A DNA stretch of 64,000 bases from Branchiostoma belcheri. Taxonomy: Eukaryota; Chordata; Leptocardii; Amphioxiformes; Branchiostomatidae. The stretch covers positions 1,104,016 to 1,168,015 of the forward strand of contig NW_017804021.1 in assembly GCF_001625305.1 (NCBI RefSeq), given 5' to 3'. Of the stretch, positions 22,001-34,653 are shown piece by piece. Every line of letters starts with the position of its first letter. The stretch's first letter is position 1. The position numbers and the translations under genes are program-made. The notes under the pieces were generated by a model. That model was given only the letters and a program-made list of their open reading frames with translations. It did not search any database and had not been told where the DNA came from.

Positions 22001-25000
22001 GTGAATGTGTTTGTGTAAGAATTAACAGAGCAGACCATATGTGAAGGTAAACATTATGCATTTGCTTTGCAAATGTTAATTTTCTAGCTATATATATTTT
22101 GAGTTATTTACGTAACCTGGAGTAGTTCTGTGGATGTGGGGCTGGTGTTGAGACCGGTGAAGAGACCGATCCGTCTGCTCACGCGAGCTACAACCTCATC
22201 ATCCTTGTCATGCAGCCACGCCCTGGAGAAACAAACACAAGTCAATATTATCCCTGAATAGTTTCATCAAATTAGTAAGTCACTGAGTAAAGAGACTCTT
22301 TCTACACAACAAATTTTTTTTTATTCAGTCGACGTTTCGGTGACCGCCTGTCACCTTCCTCAGGGCCGTTCTGACTGGTTCACATTGAACTGCAGCACAC
22401 TGTCGCTGCTATACATGTAGACGCATTCTCAAATGTACAATATTTACATATCTACACATATACGTTGTGGACCGCATAGTAGATACAGTTCCATGTAACC
22501 ACACATAAAATGTGTAGATTTGTAAATATTGTACATTTGGGAATGCATCTATAGCAGCGACACCTGTGCTGCAGTGCAATGTGAACCAGTGAGAATTGCT
22601 CTGAGGAAGGTGAAAGATGGTGACCGAAACATCGGCTGAATAAAAGACTTTGTTGTGTAGAAAGAGTCTCTTTACTCAAGCCAATGTTATCATGTTTACC
22701 TTTGCAGAGGGAAAACGTACAAATACTGATTTTCTTTATCTGGTGTAACTGGTGCTGTAGCAGACACCCTGCGGTTCGTTTGCTACCAAGAATAGTGCTT
22801 GAGAACCAGCAGATGTAGTTTAATGCATCATGCTATTTTCACTGTGTACAGATGAAGATAAACCCACATGAATATAAAATAAATGTCTTACTGTTGGCTG
22901 ATTCGAATGTGGCTCTCAACTTCACTTATGGAGTTTCCAATCCTGGAGCGAAACATCTGCAAGAGAACGAGAAAGATCAGCTATGGAATGCAAAAATTTT
23001 GATGCAGTACCATAGAAAGTGGCTAGGAGCCATAATCGACATAATCAAACTTGTCCTTTGTTATGCCAACACCTACCCACGTATGGAATATCATACAGAT
23101 CAATTGACAACTTCTCAATTTATACAGTTCACAAGCACACGCGCGCGCGCATACATACATACACACATGTTCACGCACACACACTCACACACACACACAT
23201 ACACACACATCCACACTCAAGCGAACATCTGTCCTTGGTGCTGAACACCATCCACACTCAAGCAAACCCGTCCTTGGTGCTGAACCATCCACACTCAGTA
23301 CGGTAATTCATGTAACAGGCTTTTTGCCATACCTTCGGGACTGCACGGTCTTTTATAGTCTGCGCCTCTTCATCTGTGATGACGTCGTAGAACATTGTTA
23401 TTTCCGGCTTCTTTTTACTGAGTACCTCAGTCTTGACAGGACCCAGCAGAAGGTAGGGGTTACCGTTACTTTGGTAATGACATTTCAGTCTAGCCTGTAT
23501 GTCTGGGCGACTGGAAACAAGCATTTAAGAATTTGTCATATATAATAAATAAAAAACCTTTTATAAATGGCATTCGGTCAAAATATGGCATAGTAGACAG
23601 CCGGCCACGACCTCCCGGCCTTCCCCAGAACAAAGTTGGCAGTTAGTTGTGAGTAACGTCATCTGTGGTTGGGAGTTAGTCTGTGAGGTTGCCTACTAGT
23701 CTTTAGAAGTTGTCTGCGCGCGCAAGTCGACTATGACTGCTGTCAAGAAGAAATAAGAGGATGGATTCCATTTTATACTTCCAACCCAGTGCCGACATTG
23801 TTTGGGTAGTTCTCGGGAGTGAAGTTGTGGGGACGTTCATAAAGGTGAAACACTGTATAATGCAAACCAGTGCCATCACCAAGTGAGTAGCTGCCCCATG
23901 CATCTTAGGAGCGGGAAGGATCTTAACTTTACCTTAACTACGCCGTATAAAGATTAAGCCAGACTCACCGGCTGTATTCCGTGTCGACAGAGAGCCATGT
24001 ATTTGTTCATCTTGGCGTTAGACACGGTAGCCCACGGGCGGGGGTGTTCGTCGTTGTTGACGTTTCCGAACATGTTGGCGGCCCGAATCTTCCTCTGCAG
24101 GAGCTTGATGCTGTCACGGACTTCGTCATGTTTAGGATCTTCCAAGAAAATGTGGAAAGAAAAAAGAATAAAGTTACAAAGTTATCAGGGATCATGCGTT
24201 ACCACTGGAAAACCGTGGTTACTCCGGATCCGACTCATAGGATTATAATTATATCAAAGTATATATATTGTCCTTTTTTTCTATACAGATTAACAGTTAG
24301 ATGTGCAAAGGTCAGGTGTAAAATACTGGTCGTTCAGTGTAATATAGGTAGCTGCCTCCACGCCGCGAGGCTGGTGTGTTATGCCAAAGGGCAGTTATAC
24401 TGACTATATAGATACAGGTAGAAATGTTTGGCGGAAACCGGGAGATTCCGTCTGAAAACGTTACGTCCATTTCGAAAATTGTATAGAAGATAGGAATATA
24501 TGAATCTACTGAAATTTCTCAGTACTCACCAAGGGCCGAGGCTTGTTTGTAGATTGTCAGCGCTTTTTCAAGGTCACCTTGCTGCAAAGATAATTAGATT
24601 ATTTAAAAAATGCAGCTATGTAACCTAATCAAAAGCTGTACATAACATGTAAAAATCATGACAAATATAGTTACACATAATTCTCTGCAAGATGAAACAT
24701 TACCTTGTATAGAGAGTATCCGAGATACTGCAGGGCACTGAATTTGAGTTTTTCTTTCTTGTTGTTTCCGCTGTAGATTAACGCACCACTACCATCACCA
24801 GTGTCGTCACCCCCTGCAGCCGGAAAGGCAAGGAGAGAAGACAGGGGTCAGGAACAGAGTCGTTACACAGATGGTCGGAAACAAACTGGTCTACAGTTCA
24901 CAACCAAGCAACGATCAAACTGGTTTGTCATATGGCCAGAATGTCAGCCACCCAGCCTTAGGGCTTAGCTAGGCTGCCAGGTACTGAGGCGTGTAGGGCC

Positions 25001-27449
25001 GGGCTAGCACTGGACAGACCGCCACGATGACATGACATGCCAGGAGGTAACACACCTGGCAGCAGAACGTTGACCTGGCATGGCGTCACCTGCATGGTCA
25101 AAGGACCAATCAAAAGGACCAATCAAAACAGCAGGCTGGCAGTGAACACACCAATGGCGACCCAGCTAGCATCGTCATCACTTCCAATTGTAACCAATAC
25201 AAGCACCCCCCCCATCTCCCAGTCATGAGCGACCATACAAAATGTACATCGATCAAACTTGAATTTGTGTGACCCCTGATTTCAAAATTAATTTAAGAAT
25301 TTATGCAAGATGTTAAATTATGATCTGATATGCAGCAAAGCCCACTAAAAGGTTTTATCAAATATTGATCACTCAGTGGTCTAAGCCTCTAGTGGAAGGT
25401 TAATATATAAGGTACAAAGCGGAGAACACATTCACCCTCAGCTGGAGTCTCTTTGTTCTTGACTGGCTCCTCCTCCTCCTCCATCATCTGCAGTGACTCG
25501 TTCAGCCACTTGATGGCGCTGCTGTAGTCGTTGTTCCTGTACGCACCCTTGGCTATCTCGAACACGTCCCCTCTCTTCAACCGCAAAGCATTCTGCTCCG
25601 CAGAGGCAGATACTGCCACACCTAGGATGAATGAATGAATCATTAAATGAATGAATGTAGGTGAATGCTAGACATCCAGGTAGAACATCAGCAGAATGTT
25701 AGACATTCTATCCAATTGATAAACTCAGAGGCGACTGGAAAGAGGAGAAACTGACCACAGTCAGACAAATGCAACATGCCAGAGGAGTTGGTCCGCTAAA
25801 GAAGCAACGTTACAGTTTGCTGCTCTGTACTATTTCCAGATGCCTCTGAAGATTGGTAGAGGCTAAGTGCACTCTTCCAATGTCTTACCATTGTCGTTCG
25901 TTTTGAGTCCTAGCTCCATCTGGCCACTGATGATATTACGTATGTCCAGCTGGTAAACTTCCTGCAGCCTGAGAATGGCATGTGCGGACCAATGGGCGTC
26001 CTCGGCCGTGGGAAGCTGTCCGTGATACTCGCTGTTGTATCTGTTCACGTAATCTAGGAATGGGGTTATAGACTGTGACCTTTTCGTATCATACAGACAA
26101 AGACATTGTACATGTAGCATATCGGCTTGTCTAGTCTATCACCTGGATTCTATATAATGTTGTAAGTTGTCGTACGATTTTGAACTAGCAGAATTTTCAA
26201 GCAGGTTGTAACAGAAGTGCATCCACTGATCATGAGAAGGATCTAAGAAAACAGCCTTTTCCATAAGACAGCTGAATTTTACAGGGCACATGCCTAATTG
26301 TTCTAAAATGTCCTCAGTAATCTCTGAGCAGGTCTTTTGGTGGCTAGAAGACAGTATCAAATTGGCAAGACAGTACCAGTTGGCCAGGGACTATCAAGGC
26401 TGGCGTAAAAAAAAACACAAAATCCAGACAAAAACGCCTAAAATACGTCAAACATAAGCCGATGCCTACTCGGAGAGTACAGTTTGCAACCGTACGACAT
26501 AGAAAAATTGACCTTGCTCTTACCTGTGAGAGGCTGGTAGACGCTCTTGACTTGTTGTAACCAGTCCGAGCTCAGTCTCTTCACCAGTAGGTACGCTCCG
26601 ACCGGGTGGTGCACCAGGGACATGGACTTGTTCATGCTCATTTGCAGCTGCTGCTCTGCTGTCTCTACAAAACTGCAATCAAATATCTGGTGACATGAAA
26701 AGCACCCAAAGCAATTTCAGGACAGTAAAACTGGATTTTTAAAGTCAATTTCCTGTTAATCTTTTTAGGTTAGTAAGTTGAATCACTCCTATCCCATAGC
26801 ATTTTGATATCTGTCAGGCAACAATGTGATGTCACTGACTTGAAAACGGTTGCTTGTAATTTGTATCATAGGCTGGTTCTTAGCTATTTATTAATTGTAT
26901 GAAAAGGGACTCATTACGTGGCCTGTTTAGCGGCTAAATGCATTTCAAATGCTTCAAGCATGAATGTTGACGAAAATGTGCTAAGAAATGGCAGTAAATG
27001 TTAATATCAGATAGATTTCCTCATCCAGAATATTTTTTATTTTGCCACCCTGAAAGTGCGTTGGATGCCTTTAACTCTTCTCGATAACGAGTTTGTGCTC
27101 AATTAGGTAAAAAAAGACCACTTCTGGGTATGAGGTATGGGTGACTATGCTAGGAGATGGCGGAAAAGGGAAGCTGGTTTCGAAAGCTATATCCGTATAC
27201 CCTTATTACCCCAAATCACATACAAAATTGCACATAGTGCATTCCCTACCTTTCTAATGACTGTAGTCGATGTTTCTCCTCCTTCAGAAACTCTTTCGAC
27301 ATTTCAACCAGTTTCTCCTCCACAGCCACCAACTTCTCAAGACGGGACATAGACGAGTACATCTCTGAAGATACTTTCAAGGGGCACAGCCATAACAATA
27401 ACCAGGAAAGGCTAACAAAAACTGTAACTACGTCCATTTTTTTTCTCAT
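19030..27449 (-). CDS. P4HA: Prolyl 4-hydroxylase alpha subunit
   Basis: Fifteen exons give a 571-residue protein: 27250-27449, 26524-26672, 25889-26053, 25436-25621, 24704-24813, 24530-24581, 23969-24138, 23333-23494, 22892-22956, 22117-22222, 21258-21311, 21047-21106, 20441-20509, 19438-19534 and 19030-19100. It is the ER enzyme that hydroxylates collagen prolines using Fe(II), 2-oxoglutarate and ascorbate. Residues 5-25 form a signal peptide. A TPR-like substrate domain lies in the 25.4-24.5 kb exons (AIKWLNESLQ, GDLEKALTIYKQASAL). The dioxygenase core is intact: H468 and D470 in GGQYEPHHDYM, H537 and K547 in SLHAGCPVVIGSKW, then NKWIHEGGNEFRRKCG. All phases agree. At 23333-23494 I chose the inner acceptor because the stronger site at 23510 breaks frame. 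The start could also be 27437 or 27491. Confidence 0.9.
19546..19600 (+). mobile_element. SINE 5' end (A-box region)
   Basis: 'ggtggcctcgtggtcagggt' followed by 'tgttgatttg' matches the start of the fuller SINE at 57145 and resembles a tRNA-derived RNA polymerase III A box. The body is missing, so it is a truncated copy lying in a P4HA intron. Confidence 0.45.
19716..19815 (-). mobile_element. tRNA-derived SINE fragment
   Basis: On the minus strand a B-box-like GAGTTCGAATCC is followed by 'cttgggaaaggcacttttta' and 'ctcaggtgaaaatgag'. The same central blocks occur in the SINE at 57145-57400. Amphioxus genomes are known to carry tRNA-derived SINEs of this general type. Confidence 0.6.
20142..20355. 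repeat. Imperfect foldback element
   Basis: The left arm ('tgtaaccatgtatatcg', 'gtaatgtaacaatgtc') and right arm ('gacattgttacattac', 'gaatatacattgttaca') are reverse complements around a centre with 'gtctgttcgaacagg'. It lies in a P4HA intron. Confidence 0.6.
22285..22677. mobile_element. Foldback / non-autonomous DNA transposon, 393 bp
   Basis: The ends 'gagtaaagagactctttcta' and 'tagaaagagtctctttactc' are perfect inverted repeats, and the arms stay complementary inward ('tgaccttcctc'-like blocks, 'gtacaatatttacat', and 'gtcgctgctata' against 'tatagcagcgac'). The whole unit can fold into one long hairpin. It lies in a P4HA intron between the exons at 22117 and 22892. Confidence 0.75.
23135..23215 (+). 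repeat. (CA)n / (CG)n microsatellite
   Basis: A CA-rich dinucleotide tract with a short CGCGCG block in a P4HA intron. Confidence 0.9.
23229..23300 (-). repeat. Two-unit copy of the TTCAGCACCAAGGACA minisatellite motif
   Basis: 'gtccttggtgctgaacacca' and 'gtccttggtgctgaaccatc' occur 39 bp apart, in the same form as at 9530-9680. Confidence 0.6.
26955..27070 (+). repeat. Dispersed repeat shared with 60345-60480
   Basis: The blocks 'gctaagaaatggcagtaaat', 'agatttcctcatccagaata', 'ttttgccaccctgaaag' and 'gcgttggatg' recur in the same order at 60371-60470. A shorter, inverted version is at 31999-32055. It lies in P4HA intron 1. Confidence 0.65.
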
Positions 27450-27499
27450 TGCAGACCTGTATAGTGCCTCTACGTGGCTCTTGCTGTACATACGTGGAT

Positions 27500-28620
27500 G
27501 TCTCTACCCTAAGGCAGATAACAGCTGGTACACAGTCTTTGTGACGTGGTGTCATGTGGTAGGGACATGGCGTTATCTACATGTAATGATGCACCGTAGA
27601 GAAATGTATTGATCTTAGTTTAAGTGAATGCCCTAAGGCGAAAATGTCTGATGTACAGTAGACAATAGGTACTAGTTTCTGTACCCCAGCCTTAGCTACC
27701 TGACAAGCACGTCTTAGAAGCAGCTAAGGCCTAGGAAAATGTTGTGTTTCCGGTCTCAGGTCTTACAATAATTAGGATCCAACGGTTATATGTGTGTCGC
27801 AGCTAAAACAGAGGTGCCGAGAAGATAAAGCAGGGGTGTAGAAAATCGAATGTCCCTGTCGGCCACGGTACTAATGAACCGATTGGAGGACACATGTTAC
27901 CGAAGGTAATTATGGTGACAGCTTTCTTCTTGCGTGTGACACTCCGAGGGTTAAATTGGTCCGTATGTTCATATTGCATCACTACAAGTTATAAACAGGT
28001 CCACAGCTGCAACTAAGCAAATCGTTCCATATGTTTATAAACCGTCAGACATTCTATTGTAATTACAATTACAATGCTATATTGCTGGTAGCCTAGGCAG
28101 GGAATTCAATAACTGGAACACGAACATGTGTATATGGAGTGCCCTCACATTATTATACACAAGCTGACAAATAGGAGTAGGTAGCCACGATATTGAGATT
28201 CTTAGGATTTATTCATAGCTCCTAGCTTCAAGGTAAACATCATTTGGCGAAGGTATGAGATGGTAGAACTCTAGTGTGTCACACACTGTCTCTGTTACAA
28301 TGTTGAGTTGAAACAAAGGAAACCTCCTACACCGAATACTAGATATACAAATGTATTACAGTCAAAACGAGATTATCTCAAGACAGTTATTCTACTTGTG
28401 TTACACAGCTCCTTAGGAGCAATTATTATTATTGTGACTCTACTTTTCACAGTTCTCTGCATATCTAACCTCTATATGAAATAAATGTGAAAATATGTGC
28501 AACATAGTTTAAATTTTGAGCATAAGCATGTGTCTAATAAGTGACTGTGCCACGAAAGTAGACATGCCGTTGAACCAGGATGTCGGGGATGAAGTGTGTT
28601 AAGCTTGCCATTCTGTGAGC
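27500..28620. other. Intergenic spacer between P4HA and the CCP gene
   Basis: I see no coding exon. The stretch probably holds the P4HA promoter (its first exon ends at 27449) and the 3' flank of the CCP gene. A dispersed motif 'catcatttggcgaaggtatg' with 'agaactctag' is at 28237-28274, with related copies near 46632 and 47788. Confidence 0.5.
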
Positions 28621-28625
28621 CTGTT

Positions 28626-31600
28626 TCATTCGCCTGTAAACAGAAATGTAACCGGTTGTTAAATCCAAGCTTTCCTGTATTACAATCATTATGATATTAG
28701 CTTATATGAATATTTCTTTTGTATTACCTGGCATAGTTTAGCTATCAGTCTGTGCGACTGTTAATCTTGTTTGCTTGTGAATTTCAGACTTCTGGAAAGA
28801 GTATTAGGTTTTTGTGAGTATATTGGAGGTGTAATCTTTAAATGGATGTTATCAGCATTACAATACTTCTGAATTGTTGCATAATTATTGCACAATGACA
28901 TGCTTCTACTGCCAAAACTACCTTCCACTCTATAGCAACCTTTGCCACTCTGGAACCCAAACGTACCAACTTTTTGGCGCCACCCAAAACAATACTTCTG
29001 TCCGAAAAATAAAAATGTCTCACCATTACAGTTGTATACTTCCACGTCCGAAAAACAACACTGTCCGTCCCCGCAGCTGCCACCCTGCACGTGGCCTTCC
29101 CAGTCACAGTCAGCATCAGGGTCACAGAAGGAAGCTGCGCCTTCCCAGAAGCAATCTGAAACAGTTCCAGAATAAGATACAAACGTCATGAACATGTACA
29201 GTCTTTCATACCATCTGCACATGTTACTCTCTGAGCATCATGCGTAGTGGTATTATGATTTTATGCACAGCTTGTAATATGATGTTTAATTGACAATTTT
29301 ACAGTCTGATGTATTTTGTAATGATTGAATAGCCTATGACCAATCAACCCCTTTGAGACTCAGATTTGCAATTAAAAATAATCTGTCAAGAAGAAAACTG
29401 ATATCTAGACTTCAAACCTCCGGATAGTATATACTGCATAATGTCCACAACAACTGCTGACAATTGCAGAAATCACAATTATAATGAACAATACAACCTT
29501 CTTAGAGAAGTGTAAATAAGCTTGGTGGACAACAGGTAGACGATACCACATGGCATACACCACAGGGGTGTCTAATCATAATCATTTCAATACCTGAAAA
29601 AAAAAACATCATCTGGACCCTAATAACCAATCTTCTTCCGAAAATCGGTCCGAAAGAAATCGGTCAAAACTATTATGGCTGTATGCGTTACAGCTGGAAA
29701 TACACAAACACCAACGAAAACAGTACCTTCGGGCGGAAGGATACCTCTCTCCACGGGGTAAAAAAAGCTCAGACACCTTTCTACCTGGAATTGGTGGGTT
29801 TGCTTGGCAAATTTGCCTGATGTTATGGTTTGACTAAAAAGAATTAGGAAGCTAGATTCCAATTTGAGTCTCGAAGGGGTTGTTTGGTACTCTCCAAGCA
29901 GAGGTTTGGGTTTTGGGTTATTTTTGGCGTGTTTTTATGCTGTTTTTATTGGGGTTTATGCACTGGAATTTTTTTCATCCCGGGGTGAGTGCCGGCAGAG
30001 GTTGGGTTGGGTGAAAAAAAATTCCAGTGCAAAAAGAAACCCCGACAAAAAAGCCAAAAATAACTTAGTTGCTTGGGCAGGGGTTAATATATGGCTTACA
30101 TTCTTGAGTGCAGTTGCTATCGGATTGTTCCCAGATCCCGCCCTGGCAGGTGCGGCTCAGGAGGACCCCGTCCTGCAGGTACCCACTCTCACAGCTGTAG
30201 AAGTAGGTGCAGATCTCATTCTCCTCGTAGGGGGCGTCACAGCCAAAGGTACGGGCCTCGCTGATGGTCGGGGGGTCCGGGCAGGGACCTACAGCTGAAC
30301 ATTGATGATAAACATAATATGAATAAAAAAATGAAATAAAGAAACAGTGCTAGTGCTATCCAAGCCTTCCCAACAGGGACAAGATGAGTCAATTCACTTC
30401 AAATCATTGACTCATATCATTGAATCATTGAATTGCAAATCGGAGATGCTTCTTTGTTTTCTAATTTTTTTTAATGCATAGCTACGAGAAAATGTACAAT
30501 AGGGTGCAAAATATAGCTCACATTATCATTAAATTTCAGTTGAAAGTTCATCTGTATTCAATTTGGTAGTAATCATAGTACAATGTTGAACTTTATTCCT
30601 GACCAACATAACAAGGACAAAGAAATCAAATTTCAACGACCACTGTCAATAACTATCCTGATGAAGGCAACAGTGGTCGTAGAAAATTTGTGTTGGAATA
30701 AAGTACAACATCATACTATATAGCTCACTTTGTTCACTGCAGATGAGATCCGAGCCTTCCCAGCTCCCTCCCCTACAGGCTCGGGTCCAGTTGCCCCCCT
30801 CCTGAACATGCCCCCTGTCGCAACTGTAGATGCAGACTTCGGACTCCTCATAGGGGGCGCTACAGCCGGTGATACTGGCTCCGGTGATGTTCCGGGGGTC
30901 TGGGCAGGAACCTAAAGCTGCACATGTTTACGGATTTGTAAAGGAAGCGTAAAGATATGAAATGTATTTGAGTAGTATTTAAGCGCACTGAAAGGTGACG
31001 GAAAGGCGGAATTTGCCTTTCCGTGGCCTTAACGTAAAGTCCACTGAAATATTTCCTCCCTTTAATACTTATTTACATATTGCAGAAATTTTGCATAAAT
31101 GTCTGTTTTCGTGCTGTGACATTATTGCCAAGAACATTGACGATAAACAAAATGTAAAAGAGAAAAGTAACATTTGGTAAGCAAATGCATAATGTTTACC
31201 TGGTCTAGCCCAACAAACTACTGCACTGCTTATTCCGACGCAAACCAAGGAGATTAAAAATGGGTAAATAAAACATAAATTAGCATACATGAGTTAGATC
31301 ATGCAGGTCCCAACTCAGAGTCTGTTCAGGTCAAAGACACTTGGTCAGTGGTGAGGGGTACAGTCGTTTGTTGGACAGAGCCTCTTTGAATAGCTATGAG
31401 AAAATGTCAATTTTTAGACGTTCCTTGTTTATAGGATGCTAAACATAGCTCACTTTGTTCGGTGCAGACGAGATCCGAGCCTTCCCAGCTCTCTCCCCTA
31501 CAGGCGCGGCTCCGGGTGCCCCCCTCCTGAACATACCCCCTGCTGCAGGTGTAGATGCAGACTTCGGACTCCTCATAGGGGGTGCTGCAACCGAAGATAC

Positions 31601-33017
31601 TGGCTCCGGTGATGACTGGGGGGTCTGGACAGGAACCTAATGGCCAAACACAATGACGACGATTAAAAGATGAACAGATTCATGAAACAAACAGTGCGAT
31701 CAAAGCCCTGGAAAGGAATGTGAAGATCTAGATGCACTTTCTACTATCATATCATTGACAAAATGGCCTCGCGAAGTCGTGCGTTTCTGACAAGTACGTT
31801 TCAGTTTACAAATTGTCGAAATGCTACTTTTTATCGTACAACAATGGCAGATTAAGTAATGGAATGTGATGCTATATGACGTCTATAATTTCGATTTCCT
31901 GGCGTCAATGAATTTAAAAGGCTAGGATACAAGATGAGACTTGATTAACTTTTGGCCAATTTTGCATGTAAAAGATGTTGTTATAAAAAGAAATTATTTT
32001 AAAGGCATCCAATGCGATTTCAGGGCAGCAAAATAGGAAATATTCTCACTGGTTCTTCTCAATATCTTTGTGATATTGACACATACTGCTTCACATTAGC
32101 ACTTTGAGTCAGTATTTCATACCTTGGGCGTTTAAAACAGCAGAAATAAGCTCCAATATGAGTCAATTATTTTCTGGGTGGTACCATAAACATCAGCCCA
32201 GGGCCCTTCCAGTAACCATTTTCTGTCAGAATGTTGGGAATTTTTGGTCCGTCATGATCAATATATACATTGGGACAGTGTGGTTTCAACTCACTATGTA
32301 TGTAGATAATTGACGGGTTTCCAAGCTCTGAAAACTACATGGGATGTCTTTAAAAATGTCTTACCAGCAGAAAAGGTAGCCACAGTCGGCAGACGATTCT
32401 GCACTAAAGAGATGACCGACTCCCGGACGTTCCCTACCCGGGACTTCACTCCGTCAATCTTTGTCTTTACTTCTGCCATCCGGACTGGAAAATGTTACTC
32501 AGTTAAAAGTTTCATATTCTAGTCCCTAAATTCATCATATCTCAGACAATGTTTTTAACACGTAACTAGAGTACCACGGTTTCATACCTTCGTCAAATGA
32601 TGTCAGCTTTTAAGACCGTCAGAGGAATTGTGTTTCTCAAATTCTTACAAAAAGTGTTTTGCAAATACTGTCATCTTCATGAATTCAATTGATCATATTT
32701 TCTACCCAATGTTAGTCCTATCTTTAGAAAAAAAGGGTATTATAGCATTTCATCATTAATTATGCAAATGAGGTCCTGATTTGAATATGTTTTATTTCAC
32801 AACATTCACCTTCCCCTTGACACACACATACAAACACACAAACGCTACCTTTTTTGGCAAAGATAATTACAAAAGAAAACACATAAAAGGAAGAAACATA
32901 TTAAGGACCTTTCAAATAGGCTGCTTGCTGTCCAGTAATTATCCCGATGGCCCCTGTGCCGCAGCAAAGGACAGAAATACACAAGAGGACCGAGGCTTTG
33001 TGGGTCCTGAAGTCCAT
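28626..33017 (-). CDS. Protein with three CCP/sushi-like modules and a Cys-rich C-terminal module
   Basis: Seven exons with phase-1 junctions encode 307 residues: 32909-33017, 32365-32484, 31454-31636, 30729-30911, 30100-30288, 29024-29155 and 28626-28633. Exon 1 has a hydrophobic stretch (ASVLLCISVLCCGTGAIGI), a signal peptide or signal anchor. Exon 2 is an amphipathic, probably coiled-coil segment. Exons 3-5 each encode one CCP-like module starting SCPDP or PCPDP, with GC…PYEE, a central aromatic-rich core and a W before the last Cys, plus one extra Cys pair compared with the usual four. Exon 6 is a CFWEG…DCDWEG…CGDGQCCFS module, a Cys/Trp pattern I have seen in invertebrate extracellular proteins but cannot name. 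The last exon gives only Gly-Glu-stop. The exon 1 donor (GTCCTT) is weak. The function is probably extracellular binding, but no ligand can be inferred. Confidence 0.7.
29917..30064. repeat. Foldback element in CCP gene intron
   Basis: 'gttatttttggc' at the left end faces 'gccaaaaataac' at the right. 'gcactggaatttttttca' faces 'tgaaaaaaaattccagtgc' nearer the centre. The arms are ~60 bp. A TCTCCAAGCAGA motif lies just outside at 29891. Confidence 0.7.
30577..30720. repeat. Foldback element in CCP gene intron
   Basis: 'atagtacaatgttgaacttt' faces 'aaagtacaacatcatactat', and 'cgaccactgt' faces 'acagtggtcg'. The arms are unequal in their middle part. Confidence 0.6.
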
Positions 33018-33019
33018 CG

Positions 33020-34650
33020 TCCGGTGTTTCTTCTGATAGTGACACAACATGCAAAGTTGTTTCCAGTTTGAAAGAGACTGAACAACTTCTGCCAAATCTG
33101 CATATTATGATACACAAACCCTTAGGCTAGCAGACCAAAGCTGAACATGTCAAGTACATAATCTACATTCAATTTTATGCTGCAATGTATATGTACACAA
33201 AGTGATGCATCCATTTCAACCGTTTGAAATGTACTTATTAAATGATAATACATTAGTATGCGGAAAAAATAAGATGACTTACGAGTTGTCAGATGAAGCT
33301 TGTCCTTGGTTGTTTCAACGTATGAACTGAATGCACTGCTTTTGAGACAAGGTGATCCCAAATAATACAGTAACTGCAAAGTTTTCACACTACGATCTGA
33401 CTGTTTAGTCTTCAAGAACCCTCCGTCTCCCAGGTTCCATAATCAACTTACATCTCTGTTTGGATTGTACGAGACGTTACGTAAGAACTACATTGTTGAA
33501 AGCACTTAACCACTATATTACTTTAACCATCGTGGAGAACTGTAAATAAAAGACCATAACAACCGCCAGTCCATATTAACAACTGCATGAGCTAGATTTA
33601 GGTTTAACTTAAATTTGAAAGCATTCTAAATTGAATCCTGAAAACTAATTGAGCCTTGGCGCCACCAAAGCCATCTGTTGTTACCTTAAAACGTACTACG
33701 CAAAAGCATTGCGACCTACCAGGCTAAAAGTAGTTGTGAAGGAGCTTCTTGGGGGTGTTCTAAAGATTAACATCACTATGCAAATATCATGTTAATATAG
33801 AGGTCATTTGCACAATTAATGTCATGTTGAATTAAAATATTGCCAAATGATAGGAATTTTACAAGCAAAATATTGTGATTTAAGTTTCGAAAACCATAGA
33901 TTAAACTAGATTATGCTAATTATGACCTTATTTCCATAATCAATGACACAAATGCCCCTCCCTAAACATAAAAACATTAATATAAACTCTGCATATGTCA
34001 TGGAGGTATGAGATCTCCGAGGACTTGTTTTGGTTGTGCTTACTTGTACATCTATGCCAAACTAGGCACAAGTACAAATGTCCAAAAACTTATTTTAGAA
34101 CCTTTTTTTTGTTCCATAAATCTTATAAACATGTAAATATAATATTATAATATAATATAATATAATCTTGCATAAACATTTTTCTTCATTGATGAAGAGT
34201 GTCGGACAGACACTTGAAACATCTGTTAACAAATTGTTTCAATTTTATCCAGTGGTAAAGTTTGAATTACAATATATATATTGATCTAATAGTAGATATG
34301 ACTAAACTTCACAAATGTATAGTTACGTATCCTTCTTATACTTTTGCAAACTGTGGACTGTGGATATCTGTGATGTTGATATCAATAAATCTAACTAGTA
34401 CAATAGGGCTTGGTTTCTGAATTTCACAAAGCAAATCTATTATTCTGCCCCGACTTCTGCTTGAGTAGCTTGAGGCCATGGAATCTTTAATATTTCGACT
34501 GACATCTGCATCGTGTCTGTCATGTTTAGACAGACTGGTGGTTTTGTTTTTTGATACGTGGGACTGTTGATCGGACAGAAACCATACTGCAAATGTTTCA
34601 TTATATATTTCGTTATATATCAAGATTCTTTATGCATATGCTGTATTCGT
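33020..34650. other. Non-coding stretch upstream of the CCP gene
   Basis: I see no coding exon. A 5' UTR exon of the CCP gene may end at the GTAAGT-type donor near 33286 (minus strand). A dispersed block 'catggaggtatgagatctcc' at 33999 recurs at 16873 and, with one change, at 38029. An AT-only low-complexity run lies at 34137-34170. Confidence 0.45.
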
Positions 34651-34653
34651 AAT

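Noticed and set aside
23495-23510. Acceptor at 23510 for the P4HA exon ending at 23333
   Set aside because: It has the better pyrimidine tract but puts the exon out of phase with the upstream donor at 23969; the inner acceptor at 23494 keeps the frame. Only cDNA can settle this.
29620-29862. 80-residue minus-strand frame in the CCP gene intron
   Set aside because: It falls in dispersed repeat sequence next to the foldback at 29917, with no phase-compatible splice sites.
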